Assembly: GCF_009674765.1 (NCBI RefSeq)
Contig: NZ_WKKF01000009.1
Coordinates: 1-64,000 of the forward strand
DNA: 64,000 nucleotides
Source of the DNA: Metabacillus idriensis
GTDB taxonomy: Bacteria > Bacillota > Bacilli > Bacillales > Bacillaceae
Reading direction: 5' to 3'
The translations under genes were made by a program, and so were the position numbers. The notes under the pieces are model-generated. The model searched no databases. It was not told the origin of the DNA and saw only the letters and a program-made list of their open reading frames with translations. Below, in pieces: positions 33,841-43,278 of this stretch (its first letter is position 1; every line of letters starts with the position of its first letter).

Positions 33841-34398
33841 GTGAAATTTGGATATATGCGTGTGTCAACCATAGATCAGAATCTCGACAGGCAAAAAAGT
33901 CAGTTGGAAGATTCAGGATGTCAGAGGATTTTCTTTGAAAAAGTTACGGGAACGAAAAGAGACCGACCTGAACTAAATCGTATGCTCGAGTTCTTAAGAA
34001 CGGGTGATGAAGTGGTGGTTACAGATCTTACCAGGTTATCAAGATCTACAAAGGACCTTATTGAAATCACTGAAAAAATTTCCCAAAGAGGTGCTCATTT
34101 AAAAAGTCTTAAAGAAGCATGGCTGGATACAACAACGGCTCATGGAAAAATGCTTTTTACAATTTTTGCAGGAATTGCTCAGTTTGAACGAGACCTGACT
34201 TCAGAACGTACGAAAGAAGGAATTCTTGCAGCAAGAAAAAGAGGAAAGTATCCGGGAAGACCTAAAGCCGATATTGAAAAAATTCAGTATGCTCTCTATT
34301 TAATTGAGCAGGGTCATACTCAAATGGAAGCTGCTGAAAAGGCTGGTATTTCACGTATGACACTCTATAGAAAAATGCAGGAATTACAACTTAGATAA
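33841..34398 (+). CDS. Small serine recombinase 2 (resolvase/invertase family)
   Basis: The 185-aa enzyme has MRVSTIDQNLDRQ (catalytic Ser near residue 9), DLTRLSRSTKDL (active-site Arg residues), the TAHGKMLFTIFAGIAQFERD segment of the dimer helix, and a C-terminal helix-turn-helix (GHTQMEAAEKAGISRMTLYR). It is the normal length for Hin/Tn3-type recombinases and clearly diverged from recombinase 1. The start is GTG 33841 with AAGGAG about 10 nt upstream. The 3' flank carries the second copy of the 22-bp repeat. It probably mobilises, inverts or resolves the segment to its left. Confidence 0.92.
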   Translation: MKFGYMRVSTIDQNLDRQKSQLEDSGCQRIFFEKVTGTKRDRPELNRMLEFLRTGDEVVVTDLTRLSRSTKDLIEITEKISQRGAHLKSLKEAWLDTTTAHGKMLFTIFAGIAQFERDLTSERTKEGILAARKRGKYPGRPKADIEKIQYALYLIEQGHTQMEAAEKAGISRMTLYRKMQELQLR

Positions 34399-34401
34399 AT
34401 G

Positions 34402-34423
34402 CACTATATAATAGTAGAAACTC
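34402..34423. repeat. 22-bp repeat following recombinase 2
   Basis: The repeat begins CACTATATAATAGTAGAAAC and lies 3 nt after the stop codon. It is a direct repeat of 30379-30400, with one mismatch. Confidence 0.75.
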
Positions 34424-34551
34424 ATCATTTTTCAAATAATAAAATGCTAGATAATTATTCTCTGTTTAAAATTTGAAAATTCAAAAGGATTGTTCTTAAA
34501 TCTTGACGTTGCACATAGGTTGTAATAAACAACTAGAAAGTGCGGTGTTAT

Positions 34552-34829
34552 ATGTTTACTGTTGAAATGATTAAACGTGAATCGGAAAAGGGCTTATGTA
34601 AACTCACAATAACTGGAATATTTCATGCTATTAAAGACTTGAATGTTACCAGTCCAAACTTTTAATTATTACAAAAAGAAAAACTAAAGAAATAGTGCTA
34701 GAGGATATGTATTTGTTTAATGACTTTAAAAATTCTTACGAATCCGTTAAAGGAATGTATAGCTCTAAAATTGAAAAATCTGTTGTTCAAGCCGCTATGA
34801 ATGTAATATATCATGGGAATTTAGATTAA
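34552..34829 (+). pseudogene. Frameshifted small gene of unknown function
   Basis: An ATG at 34552 opens a frame (MFTVEMIKRESEKGLCKLTI, then TGIFHAIKDLNVTSP) that stops near 34665. From there a second frame continues for about 50 codons (KLLIITKRKTKEIVLEDMYL onward, to VIYHGNLD) and stops at 34827-34829. One inserted or missing base would join them into a protein of about 91 aa. The pattern suggests a recently broken gene. No family is recognised. The separate frames might also be unrelated small peptides. Confidence 0.4.
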
Positions 34830-34925
34830 ATATACTCTTATCTACTAGTGCTAAGGTGATTACGGATCTGTACAGTTTAATTAACACTTAAATAAATAAC
34901 CTGCAGCATTACAAACGTTAAAAAT

Positions 34926-34968
34926 ACCTTTAAAAAACATCAGTAGGGAGGGGATGTTTTTTAAAGGT
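34926..34968 (-). terminator. Perfect 16-bp-stem terminator
   Basis: ACCTTTAAAAAACATC (34926-34941) and its exact complement (34953-34968) flank an 11-nt G-rich loop. On the minus strand it is followed by TATTTTT, so it fits the arginine-deiminase-like gene at 35052. Confidence 0.75.
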
Positions 34969-35051
34969 GCGTCCTATTAAATTTTTTCACTTTTTTACTA
35001 CTGAGAGTTTAACAACATATTAGAAAGATTTTCAACAAACCTGTGATAGGT

Positions 35052-35996
35052 TTAAACTGGTTCTCTTAATACTGGAAGAGTTAAACATCGAATACCACCG
35101 GCACCATTTTGGAGATTATTAATATTTACACCTATGAAATTCATATTCTTAAAGGTTTCTCTATAAAACTCCAGAATCTCCTGACTAACTAAAGCAGTTG
35201 TTTTGTCTAAATTAATAAAATTTGTATAGTCAATTAAGTATTCTTTATTAGGCAACCAATAAATTGAGTACCCATGGCGATGAACAAAATTATCAATAGT
35301 AGTAAATTGAACTTCAGGAAGCTGATTTACAGCATTATTTTTATAGATAGAAACGGGAATGAATTTTAGAAACGGAGCTGCTAAAAATTGGTTTTTTCCG
35401 AGAATATTACAAACTACATCTAAATGAAGAGATTCAATAGTCTTTGGTAGAGAAATAAATGCTACTTCTTCTAATCCTAAATCAAATAAAAACTTTGCTA
35501 AAATGTATTGATTTACATTGGATCTGTGTCCAACATTTATTATTACGCAATTTTCGTTCAAAATCATAAAGTCACCAAATTCAAGTGAAACTTCTTCTGG
35601 AAGGTGACAAACATCTTTAGAATCAAAAAGGTCAGAAAAAAAATCTTGTGAATACATAAAATCTGGACGTCTAATTTCGCTGTCTGATCTACCTAGAATC
35701 AACTTGTCACCAAAAACTCCAGCGACATCTCTGACAAAGATACGATTTACTAGACGATTCCATAAATCGTTGTTACTTTCTGTACTAATATCGTGAACTG
35801 TACAACCAAAATTCATAATTTTCGACTTCAATGTGAAATGTTCCTCAATAGCTGCTAAACTATCAAAATTATTCTTAAATCCTACTGCAGACACTTCAGA
35901 ACCACTTACATCTATTTTATTGGGAGAACATAAAATTACTTCTCTCAATGTTCCTATCTCAGAATTACAGAATGGTTTTAAATTTAATTTAATCAT
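35052..35996 (-). CDS. Arginine deiminase/amidinotransferase-superfamily enzyme
   Basis: The 314-aa protein has the guanidino-modifying fold. NRIFVRDVAGVFGDKLILGR occurs near residue 83, LEFGDFMIL near 140 (where deiminases usually have EGGD), GHRSN near 158, HLDVVCNILGK with the catalytic His near 192, and GGIRCLTLP with the nucleophilic Cys near 305. Members convert arginine or methylarginines to citrulline, or move an amidino group. The gene is divergent from the thioesterase gene and lies at the cluster edge, so it may provide a citrulline/ureido or amidino building block or tailoring step. That link is inference. The start is ATG 35996 behind GAAAGGG. The altered EFGD motif makes the exact reaction uncertain. 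Confidence 0.82.
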   Translation of the reverse strand: MIKLNLKPFCNSEIGTLREVILCSPNKIDVSGSEVSAVGFKNNFDSLAAIEEHFTLKSKIMNFGCTVHDISTESNNDLWNRLVNRIFVRDVAGVFGDKLILGRSDSEIRRPDFMYSQDFFSDLFDSKDVCHLPEEVSLEFGDFMILNENCVIINVGHRSNVNQYILAKFLFDLGLEEVAFISLPKTIESLHLDVVCNILGKNQFLAAPFLKFIPVSIYKNNAVNQLPEVQFTTIDNFVHRHGYSIYWLPNKEYLIDYTNFINLDKTTALVSQEILEFYRETFKNMNFIGVNINNLQNGAGGIRCLTLPVLREPV

Positions 35997-36273
35997 TTAA
36001 ACTTCATCCCTTTCAATATGCGAGTGGTAGATTTTTTAGGGAAAAGAGACAGATAGTACAAACATTTCCATTTATACTTTATTTTACCTGGTTAAAATGT
36101 TTTGAAATAGTGATAATATATCTAATTTTTAAAAAATATATACTATTTTTCTTTATTAATTAAAAACGAATTAGCGAAAACTAAGTTATAAAAAATTCTT
36201 TAATATATAATAGAACTAATTAAATTAATATTTTGAAGATTTAAGAATAAAATAAGTGAGGTTTATAATACTT

Positions 36274-37002
36274 ATGGAACAAGTGATATTATTTTGTTTA
36301 CCGTATGCAGGCAGTTCAGCATCAATTTATTACAAATGGAATAAGTATTTAGATGATTCAATTCTTCTACATCCAATTGAATTAAAAGGGAGAGGTAAAA
36401 GGATAAAGGAACCGTTTTATAATTCAATCGAAGAAGCGATTGAAGATGTTTATACACAAGTAAAGCCATTTATAGATAGACCTTTTTCATTTTATGGTCA
36501 TAGTATGGGAAGCGTTTTAGTCTATGAATTATGTTGTAAACTCAAAAGAGAACAGAATCAGTCACCAAAGAACATATTCGTTTCGGGTAGAAAAGCACCC
36601 CAATGCACTAATAAAAGTAATAAGATTCATTTATTTGATGATGAAGATTTTAAAAATGAAATCAGAAAGTTAGGTGGTACGCCAGAAGAAATAATTCAAA
36701 ATGAAGAGTACTTCAATTTTTTTAAGCCAGTTATAAGAGCGGACTATAAAATAATAGAAGAGTATAAGTACCAAGGGGAAGACTTTAAGCTTGATTGTAA
36801 TATTATGGTTTTAAACGGAAAAGAAGATAATATTACAGAAAAAGAACTCTTTTCATGGCAGGAACTAACTAGTAAAGAATGCGAAATTCTTCATTTTGAA
36901 GGTGGCCATTTTTTCATTAATGATCATACAGAAGAGGTTGTTAAAGTAATTAATAATAAATTTAAAACAGCAAACTACAGGTTAATGGATTGGAATAGAT
37001 AG
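36274..37002 (+). CDS. Type II thioesterase of the NRPS/PKS cluster
   Basis: This alpha/beta hydrolase removes wrong or stalled acyl groups from carrier-protein arms. LFCLPYAGSSASIYYKW opens the family-typical N-terminus, GHSMGSVLVYEL (residues about 77-88) contains the nucleophilic Ser (GxSxG), and EGGHFFI near residue 210 holds the catalytic His. At 242 aa the length is typical. I chose ATG 36274. The longer frame from GTG 36256 uses bases that look like its ribosome site (GTGAGG). It converges on the starter NRPS with a shared terminator and diverges from the deiminase-like gene, placing it within the cluster. Confidence 0.9.
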   Translation: MEQVILFCLPYAGSSASIYYKWNKYLDDSILLHPIELKGRGKRIKEPFYNSIEEAIEDVYTQVKPFIDRPFSFYGHSMGSVLVYELCCKLKREQNQSPKNIFVSGRKAPQCTNKSNKIHLFDDEDFKNEIRKLGGTPEEIIQNEEYFNFFKPVIRADYKIIEEYKYQGEDFKLDCNIMVLNGKEDNITEKELFSWQELTSKECEILHFEGGHFFINDHTEEVVKVINNKFKTANYRLMDWNR

Positions 37003-37011
37003 GTTAATTAT

Positions 37012-37076
37012 AATCCCTCAAACGCAGGCTCTAATTATTCTTCAATGTCTGAATTTAACCTAGAGTTTGAGGGATT
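37012..37076. terminator. Shared terminator between thioesterase and starter NRPS
   Basis: AATCCCTCAAAC (37012-37023) and GTTTGAGGGATT (37065-37076) are exact complements around a 41-nt loop. The loop can extend the pairing (CTCTAA/TAGAG). The two genes converge here. Confidence 0.6.
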
Positions 37077-37086
37077 CGTAAAAGTC

Positions 37087-40000
37087 TCAATCAAAAAGTG
37101 TTTCAATATCTTCTTGACTAATTTTGGCTCCTTCAAAATCCGATGGTGTAAAATGCACACAATCTTTACTTAAGGTATAGTCAATAATTTTATTTAAATT
37201 AATAAGAAAAAGCGATAAAAATTTATTCATCTCAACATCTGTATATAAATGTTGACTATACCGGATAGATATATCTAACTGTTCGTTTATAACCATGCAA
37301 TTTATTTCAATATCAGTTGTCAACTGATTGGAGAGGTCAACATTGCCGACTAACTTGTTTTCTCTGAAAATATAATAATCATTTTGACTCTCCTTATCAA
37401 ATTGTCCCATATAATTCAATCTTATTTTACTAGTTTCATCACTCTTAATTTTTTCTAGTATATATTTTAAAACTCCATAACCTATCCCTTTATTTGGAAC
37501 CTTTCTTATTTGCTCTTTCACGTGAGAAATTACTTTTCCAATTTCATTTTCAATTATTTGTATTCTTAGTGGATGCATTACTGTGAACCATCCTATAGTT
37601 CTTGAAACGTCAACATGTTCAATGTGTCTACCATGGTTTTCAATTTCATAAGTAAAATCAGTAAGGTTAGCCCAATCTTGGACACATAATGCTAAAGCGG
37701 TCAATATTAACTCAATAGCTTCGGTATTATAAGCTACATTAGCGCCTTTTAAAAGTTGACTTGTTTTAATCATGTTTAGGTTACCTTCAATACATCGGCT
37801 TAAACCATAGGTGTGATCAGCTAATTTATATTCTTTAGCTGGATGTATCTTTCGAAACTCCATGTCATTCCAAAAATCTAATTCTTTTAATAATTGATTG
37901 GATTTAGAATGAAGTTGAATTTCATCAGCGAACTTCTGAAACGAAGCTGTTTTTTTAGGAAGGATATAGTCCTTATTCTCTTCTAGTTGCTGATAAGCAT
38001 AAAATAGATCCTCTAGAATAATTCTCCATGAAATACCATCAACAATAATGTGGTGGCCGGTAATAAATAATTCCTGGTTACCTTTCCCGAAATCTATTAT
38101 GGCTGCTCTTATTAAAAGGCTATAATTTATATCAAAATTTGCTTGAAGGTTGTGTATAATTTTTTTGATTTCTTTCTCACGCAAACCTAATTCAATCATT
38201 GAAACATCGTAATATTCTACTTTAAAACTTTTATCCAGTGATTGCCGGTTATAAAATAATTTTTGATTATCAGCAAGATTTAGTCTTAGAGAATCATGAT
38301 GCTCAATGACTGTTGTGAAAGCCAATTCTAATGTAGGTATACTAAGCTCTTTTTTTAGTTGAAGCGATATAGATTGGTTGTAGTGATTATTATTAACGAA
38401 ATTATTTTTCAAAAACCATAATATAATAGGTGTAGGTTTTACATCTCCAGAGGCAATTCCTTGATCATTTGATTCAATTTTCTTTCGAGTAAATTTAGAA
38501 ATTCGGAAAATGCTTCGGTGTGTCATTATATCCTTTACACTTAATTCAATATCGTGATTACTTAATTTTGATACCACACGTATTGCTTTTATTGAGTCGC
38601 CTCCTAAAGCAAAAAAATCATCATGAATACCAACCTCCTCAAGGCTAAAGACTTCGGCCCATATTTCCACCATGAGTTTTTCAATGAAGTTAGTAGCATC
38701 ATCCGAAAAATTTTTAATAGAGAGTAGAGTTGAAGGAACAGGTAGTTTTTTAATATCTACTTTACCATTAGTAGTAAGTGGTAAAGATTCAATTTTTATA
38801 ACATTCTTTGGAATCATATATTCTGGAAGTTGAGAGCGTAAAAAATTCAACAAATCATCTTCAACAATATCTATATTAGATAAATAATAAGCATATAAAA
38901 GTTTATCGCCATTCATATTTTCTATGATATTTACATAAGAAGCTTTTACATCAGGATATCGTAATAGAGTGCCTTCAATTTCACCTAATTCAATCCTGTG
39001 CCCATTTAACTTTAACTGGTTGTCCTCTCTGCCCAGGTAGTTAATGGTCTTTTTCTCTGTCCACATTCCAATATCTCCGGTTTTATACATCTTTTCACCA
39101 GGGAGGTAGGGATTATTTAAAAACCTTTCTGTTGTGAGTGAGGAATTATGTATATATCCCTTTGAGACACCATCGCCTGAAATATAAATCTCACCCTTCA
39201 TATTTACCGGAACAGGCTTTAGGTACTTATTGAGAATATAAATATATACATTATCAGAGGGAATTCCGATAGGTATTGAATCATCAATATCACTGGAGTA
39301 ATCATATTGATGAATCATACAGCCTACCACTGTTTCAGTAGGGCCGTATTCATTATATATTTCTATAGCATTATTGAATTTTTCATAAATATCCTTTGCA
39401 AGTCTGGTTTTTAAATCTTCTCCTCCTACTATTAATTTTCTAACGCTTGTTTTATCAATATTAGTTTCTCGAATAAGTGTGAGGTGAGCAGGTGTAAGTT
39501 TAACTACGGTAGTTTTTTTGTCCCTCATAATATCAAAGAGCCTAAATTCTCCATCATTTTTATAGATATTTATACTATTTCCACTTATTAAAGGAGTGAA
39601 AATGGATGTAATAGTAAGATCAAAAGCTATAGACGAATAAAGGGCAAAGACTTCATTATTACTTGATACATATTTTTTATACGCCCACCATGAGTAATTC
39701 ACAAGCCCTTTTTGAAGTACCATTACTCCTTTTGGTTGTCCTGTTGATCCAGAAGTATAAATAATATAGGCAAGGTTTTCTGGTTTGCTATGAATTAATA
39801 GATTAGTATCGTCTTCTAAAAACAGTGACTTATTAGTGATATCATATATTTCCTTCTTGAAAGATATTTCGTCTGGTATAATGCAATTTTTTAATAATAG
39901 AACGGCGTCAGAGTCTTCTAACATGAAATTTATTCTGTCTATAGGTGAGCTAGGATCTATAGGTAAATATGCAGCTCCAGATTTCAGTACCGCAAGTATT

Positions 40001-41550
40001 GCAATTATTAACTCAAATGAATGGTGCGCATAAATTCCAACAACATTCTCCTTTTGGATTCCTTTCTTTTTAAGAAACCTTGCCAGTTTGTTTGCTGAAA
40101 TATTTAACTCAGAATACGTAATTTTTTCATCTCCAATATAACAAGCTACATTATAAGGAGTTGCTTGCACTTGTTCTTCAAACAACTGGGTGATGCTTTT
40201 ATCTGAGGGATAGCTTGTTTGAGTGTAATTAAGATTATAAATGAGCTCGTTTTTCTCATTTGATGACAACATCTCAATTTCCGATATTTTATTGGTAGGG
40301 CTTTTTAAAATGAACTGGATAATGTTAATTAAATACTCATACATCTTCTCAATTTGTGAATGATTATATTTAAATAAATTATAATCAAAATCCACCTTTA
40401 TTTTTCCTTCTTTATTCCACTCGGAAATTACTATTTGAAGGCTGTATGGTTGACGTCCATTAAAGACTTCTTGTGTTTCATATGTACAACCGTCAAATGA
40501 ATTATTAAATTTTGTATTATAGTAGTTGATACATACGTCGAACAACCCACTATATCCGTTTTTAAATAGTTCTAAGTCACTAGAAAGAAGATCATAAGGG
40601 TATTTCTGATGGAAATAGAATTTTTTAAGTTCCTTAATCGTTTCTTTAATAAACTCAAGAACTTCTAAGGTCTCATCTACCAGAATACGAAACGGCATAG
40701 TACTGGTAAACATTCCGAACGTTTTTTTTTCTTTTTTTCCAGATCTATTCAGGACTGGTGTACCTACCACTAAATCTTTCTCTTCAGTAGTGTAATGCAA
40801 ATACATAAGATAAGCAGATATGAATAAGGAATTAATAGAGAGCTTGTGCTCCACTATAAATTCTTTAATCTTAATAGAGTTTTCTGTATCTATTAAAAAA
40901 GAATTTCTATGAGCTGAGTTTTCAACATTCGTATGAGGTTCTATATTATTGGGTAATGTTTGGAATTTATCTTTCCAAAACTTTTTATTTTTATGAAACC
41001 GATTTGAATTTAAGTATTTTTCTTCTTGAAGGATGACTTCACTGTATGAATATTTTTCTTCGTCTTCTAGTAATTTCTTATTAACAATCAAGCTATAATA
41101 CTCAGAAATTTTTTCACCAGCTATATTCAAGGACCAGCCATCAGCTATAATATGATGAAATTTACCTACATAACCAAATTGATCTTTATTTAACTTGAAG
41201 ATAGAAAAATAAAACAAATCGGAGTCCAATAAGTTAAATTCGCTTTTTTTGATTTCTGTGAGCCAGTTTTCAAAATCAATTATCGGGCTATCCGAAGTGC
41301 TAAAATCATAAAAATCTATATCCACTTTTTCATATGTATGAAAATACTGCATTGGATTGACCGAATCTTCTTTAATTCTAATTCTTATGCCATCATTTTT
41401 TTTTATAAAAATATTAATTGCTGCCTTTAGGGTCTTCACATTTATTTTTTTGTTAATATTCACTAATCCAATCAAATTGTGCATTGAAGTTGTACCATGT
41501 ATCTTTTCGTTATACCAAATCCTTTTTTGAGCATGTGTAAGATTGTACAT
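37087..41550 (-). CDS. Starter NRPS, C-A-T-E, predicted N-acyl-D-Asn loading
   Basis: The 1487-aa protein has four domains. C (about 1-430): HHIIADGW near 131, starter-like, since no module precedes it. A (about 450-950): YTSGSTGQPKGV near 600 and YGPTET near 700. T (about 960-1035): DDFFALGGDSIK. E (about 1050-1480): HHIIVDGISWRI near 1167. Aligned by eye to GrsA, the ten pocket residues are D-L-T-K-I-G-E-V-G-K, the known asparagine code. A C-starter plus Asn plus E should give an N-acyl-D-Asn cap, as in XcnA, AmiA and ClbN. The protein ends after E, so transfer to another subunit (the DCL-like C protein at 50342) is expected. It is divergent from the downstream operon, and the 286-nt gap (41551-41836) holds both promoters. 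Confidence 0.93.
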   Translation of the reverse strand: MYNLTHAQKRIWYNEKIHGTTSMHNLIGLVNINKKINVKTLKAAINIFIKKNDGIRIRIKEDSVNPMQYFHTYEKVDIDFYDFSTSDSPIIDFENWLTEIKKSEFNLLDSDLFYFSIFKLNKDQFGYVGKFHHIIADGWSLNIAGEKISEYYSLIVNKKLLEDEEKYSYSEVILQEEKYLNSNRFHKNKKFWKDKFQTLPNNIEPHTNVENSAHRNSFLIDTENSIKIKEFIVEHKLSINSLFISAYLMYLHYTTEEKDLVVGTPVLNRSGKKEKKTFGMFTSTMPFRILVDETLEVLEFIKETIKELKKFYFHQKYPYDLLSSDLELFKNGYSGLFDVCINYYNTKFNNSFDGCTYETQEVFNGRQPYSLQIVISEWNKEGKIKVDFDYNLFKYNHSQIEKMYEYLINIIQFILKSPTNKISEIEMLSSNEKNELIYNLNYTQTSYPSDKSITQLFEEQVQATPYNVACYIGDEKITYSELNISANKLARFLKKKGIQKENVVGIYAHHSFELIIAILAVLKSGAAYLPIDPSSPIDRINFMLEDSDAVLLLKNCIIPDEISFKKEIYDITNKSLFLEDDTNLLIHSKPENLAYIIYTSGSTGQPKGVMVLQKGLVNYSWWAYKKYVSSNNEVFALYSSIAFDLTITSIFTPLISGNSINIYKNDGEFRLFDIMRDKKTTVVKLTPAHLTLIRETNIDKTSVRKLIVGGEDLKTRLAKDIYEKFNNAIEIYNEYGPTETVVGCMIHQYDYSSDIDDSIPIGIPSDNVYIYILNKYLKPVPVNMKGEIYISGDGVSKGYIHNSSLTTERFLNNPYLPGEKMYKTGDIGMWTEKKTINYLGREDNQLKLNGHRIELGEIEGTLLRYPDVKASYVNIIENMNGDKLLYAYYLSNIDIVEDDLLNFLRSQLPEYMIPKNVIKIESLPLTTNGKVDIKKLPVPSTLLSIKNFSDDATNFIEKLMVEIWAEVFSLEEVGIHDDFFALGGDSIKAIRVVSKLSNHDIELSVKDIMTHRSIFRISKFTRKKIESNDQGIASGDVKPTPIILWFLKNNFVNNNHYNQSISLQLKKELSIPTLELAFTTVIEHHDSLRLNLADNQKLFYNRQSLDKSFKVEYYDVSMIELGLREKEIKKIIHNLQANFDINYSLLIRAAIIDFGKGNQELFITGHHIIVDGISWRIILEDLFYAYQQLEENKDYILPKKTASFQKFADEIQLHSKSNQLLKELDFWNDMEFRKIHPAKEYKLADHTYGLSRCIEGNLNMIKTSQLLKGANVAYNTEAIELILTALALCVQDWANLTDFTYEIENHGRHIEHVDVSRTIGWFTVMHPLRIQIIENEIGKVISHVKEQIRKVPNKGIGYGVLKYILEKIKSDETSKIRLNYMGQFDKESQNDYYIFRENKLVGNVDLSNQLTTDIEINCMVINEQLDISIRYSQHLYTDVEMNKFLSLFLINLNKIIDYTLSKDCVHFTPSDFEGAKISQEDIETLFD

Positions 41551-41836
41551 TTTTATCTCCTTCTTCAGTAAAAATATTGAGGTTAAAGACCAGAAATTAT
41601 TTAAAACAGGTAGTTTTTATCCATATGAAAATGATATTCGGTATGTTAGACTCCAAAATGAGTAACATAGAAAACTTTTCCTTATTATCCAAAAAAAGCT
41701 GTGGCTAATTATTATTGATGCTACTTTATTCAATCAAAACAATCAAGAATGATTTGAATATTACAAATAATTATTAAGGTTTAAAGATAACCCACATGTA
41801 TGAAAAATTATAAAATGTGAGCGGAGTGAATAAATT

Positions 41837-42928
41837 TTGGAGAGGCAATTCGAACGGAAATTGAATCTGGAAAAAAGATTAAAACAACACAGAATCCCAG
41901 GTATTGGAATTTCTGCGTTTAGTGACAGTTGTGTAAATTGGTCTTTTAGTATGGGAGTAGTTGAATCAGGTACGAAAATAAAGGTTAATAAGGATACACT
42001 CTTTAATGGTTGTTCCATTAGTAAAATGGTCTCATGTCTTGGTGTCCTTCGTCTCGCACAGCATGGAATTGTAAACTTAGAAGAAGATGTGAATAAATAC
42101 CTTAAATCATGGAAAGTTAATGAGAATTCTTTTACTGATAAGAAAAAAGTAACATTATTAAATTTATTGGCACATCAATCAGGATTTATAGATCCAGATG
42201 GGAGTTTTGAAGCATTTAACAAAAATGATATATATCCTTCATTGGCAAATATCTTAGCTGGTAAAACTAGTTACAATTCTGAAAACTTATATGTTAAGTA
42301 CGAACCAGAAACAGAATTTATATACTCAGATGCAGGATTTTGTATAATAGAACAAATTATTGAAGATGTAACAGGAAAGACATTTTCAGTAGCAATGGAG
42401 CATCTCATTTTTAAGCCACTAGGCTTAAGGAGAACTTTCTTTTGGAAATATAGTGATAATGAGATTTTAAAAAGAATGAATATTAAGAGGTGTGATATAG
42501 GTGTAGGTCATACTGCTAATGGCTTACCTATAGAAGGAAAACAAGTTCATTATCCAAATTTAGCAGGCTCAGGAATATGGTCCACACCTGCAGAAATGGC
42601 GATAATCACCATAGAGATTATTAAGGCGTGGAATGGAGAATATTCTTCTATTCTTTGTCAAGAATCAGCTTGTAAAATGCTGGCTGGTTTTGGTTGTGAC
42701 AAGTTTGTAGGCCTCGGCATTTTTGTCCCCCAAAAAAATGGCAAACTAGCTATGGTCTCTAAAGGGTGGGGTGTTGGTTTTCAAAGTATTCTCATAGCTG
42801 ATCCAAATTTAAAAAGAGGTGTAATAGTCATGATAAATTCAGATCCAGGAAAACCCCAAGAAGAATCACTAATTGGTGAAATTATTAATGAGATAAATGA
42901 TTTCTACGGTTGGTCTTTATTTTTATAA
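41837..42928 (+). CDS. Leaderless beta-lactamase-fold serine hydrolase
   Basis: The 363-aa protein belongs to the class C beta-lactamase/penicillin-binding-protein-like hydrolases. The SxxK tetrad is NGCSISKMVS near residue 58 and the YxN-type motif is YSDAGF near 156. GIWSTPAEMA, typical of the family, follows near 248. Unlike most members it has no signal peptide and should be cytoplasmic. In this cluster it could act as an esterase, amidase or transacylase on the product, or as a second cap-handling enzyme. Actual lactamase activity is unlikely. The start is TTG 41837 with GCGGAGTG 8 nt upstream and no usable ATG. It heads the plus-strand side of the cluster. Confidence 0.82.
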   Translation: MERQFERKLNLEKRLKQHRIPGIGISAFSDSCVNWSFSMGVVESGTKIKVNKDTLFNGCSISKMVSCLGVLRLAQHGIVNLEEDVNKYLKSWKVNENSFTDKKKVTLLNLLAHQSGFIDPDGSFEAFNKNDIYPSLANILAGKTSYNSENLYVKYEPETEFIYSDAGFCIIEQIIEDVTGKTFSVAMEHLIFKPLGLRRTFFWKYSDNEILKRMNIKRCDIGVGHTANGLPIEGKQVHYPNLAGSGIWSTPAEMAIITIEIIKAWNGEYSSILCQESACKMLAGFGCDKFVGLGIFVPQKNGKLAMVSKGWGVGFQSILIADPNLKRGVIVMINSDPGKPQEESLIGEIINEINDFYGWSLFL

Positions 42929-43278
42929 TGGTATATGCGCTATTAATATCTCTGAAAAATATAGATAATACGGAGGGGAAAGGATCTTCCCTTGTGTTAT
43001 CTATGCCATTAGTGTAAAATATGTTTAAAATTGTAAAAATTTGCGTTTGGTTTTAGAATTGTTTAGTAATTACTATATTTGTACTAAAATGAACGGGACC
43101 TTACGATCTTCTTCTAAACTTCATCTGAATTCTATTTTTCTAGAACGGTAGCATAGATCTAATCTATTAAGTCCACTTTACAGTAGTTTTAAACTGAATA
43201 TTTCGAATAGTCATTATTATTTTCCGTGTAATTTAGATAAAAATATTAAATTATATAGATGATTTGGAGAGTGGGATT
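42929..43278. other. Gap between hydrolase and peptidase-exporter genes
   Basis: No gene is visible in these 350 nt. An imperfect inverted repeat (ATAGATAATA near 42961, TTATCTAT near 42996, with GGGGAA and TTCCCT inside) could end the hydrolase transcript, although a T-run is missing. AT-rich sequence from about 43170 onward probably holds a separate promoter for the peptidase-exporter gene. Confidence 0.45.

Noticed and set aside
41837-42928. Beta-lactam resistance gene
   Set aside because: It has no signal peptide and a YSD variant motif, and it lies inside a biosynthetic cluster. Lactamase function is not supported.
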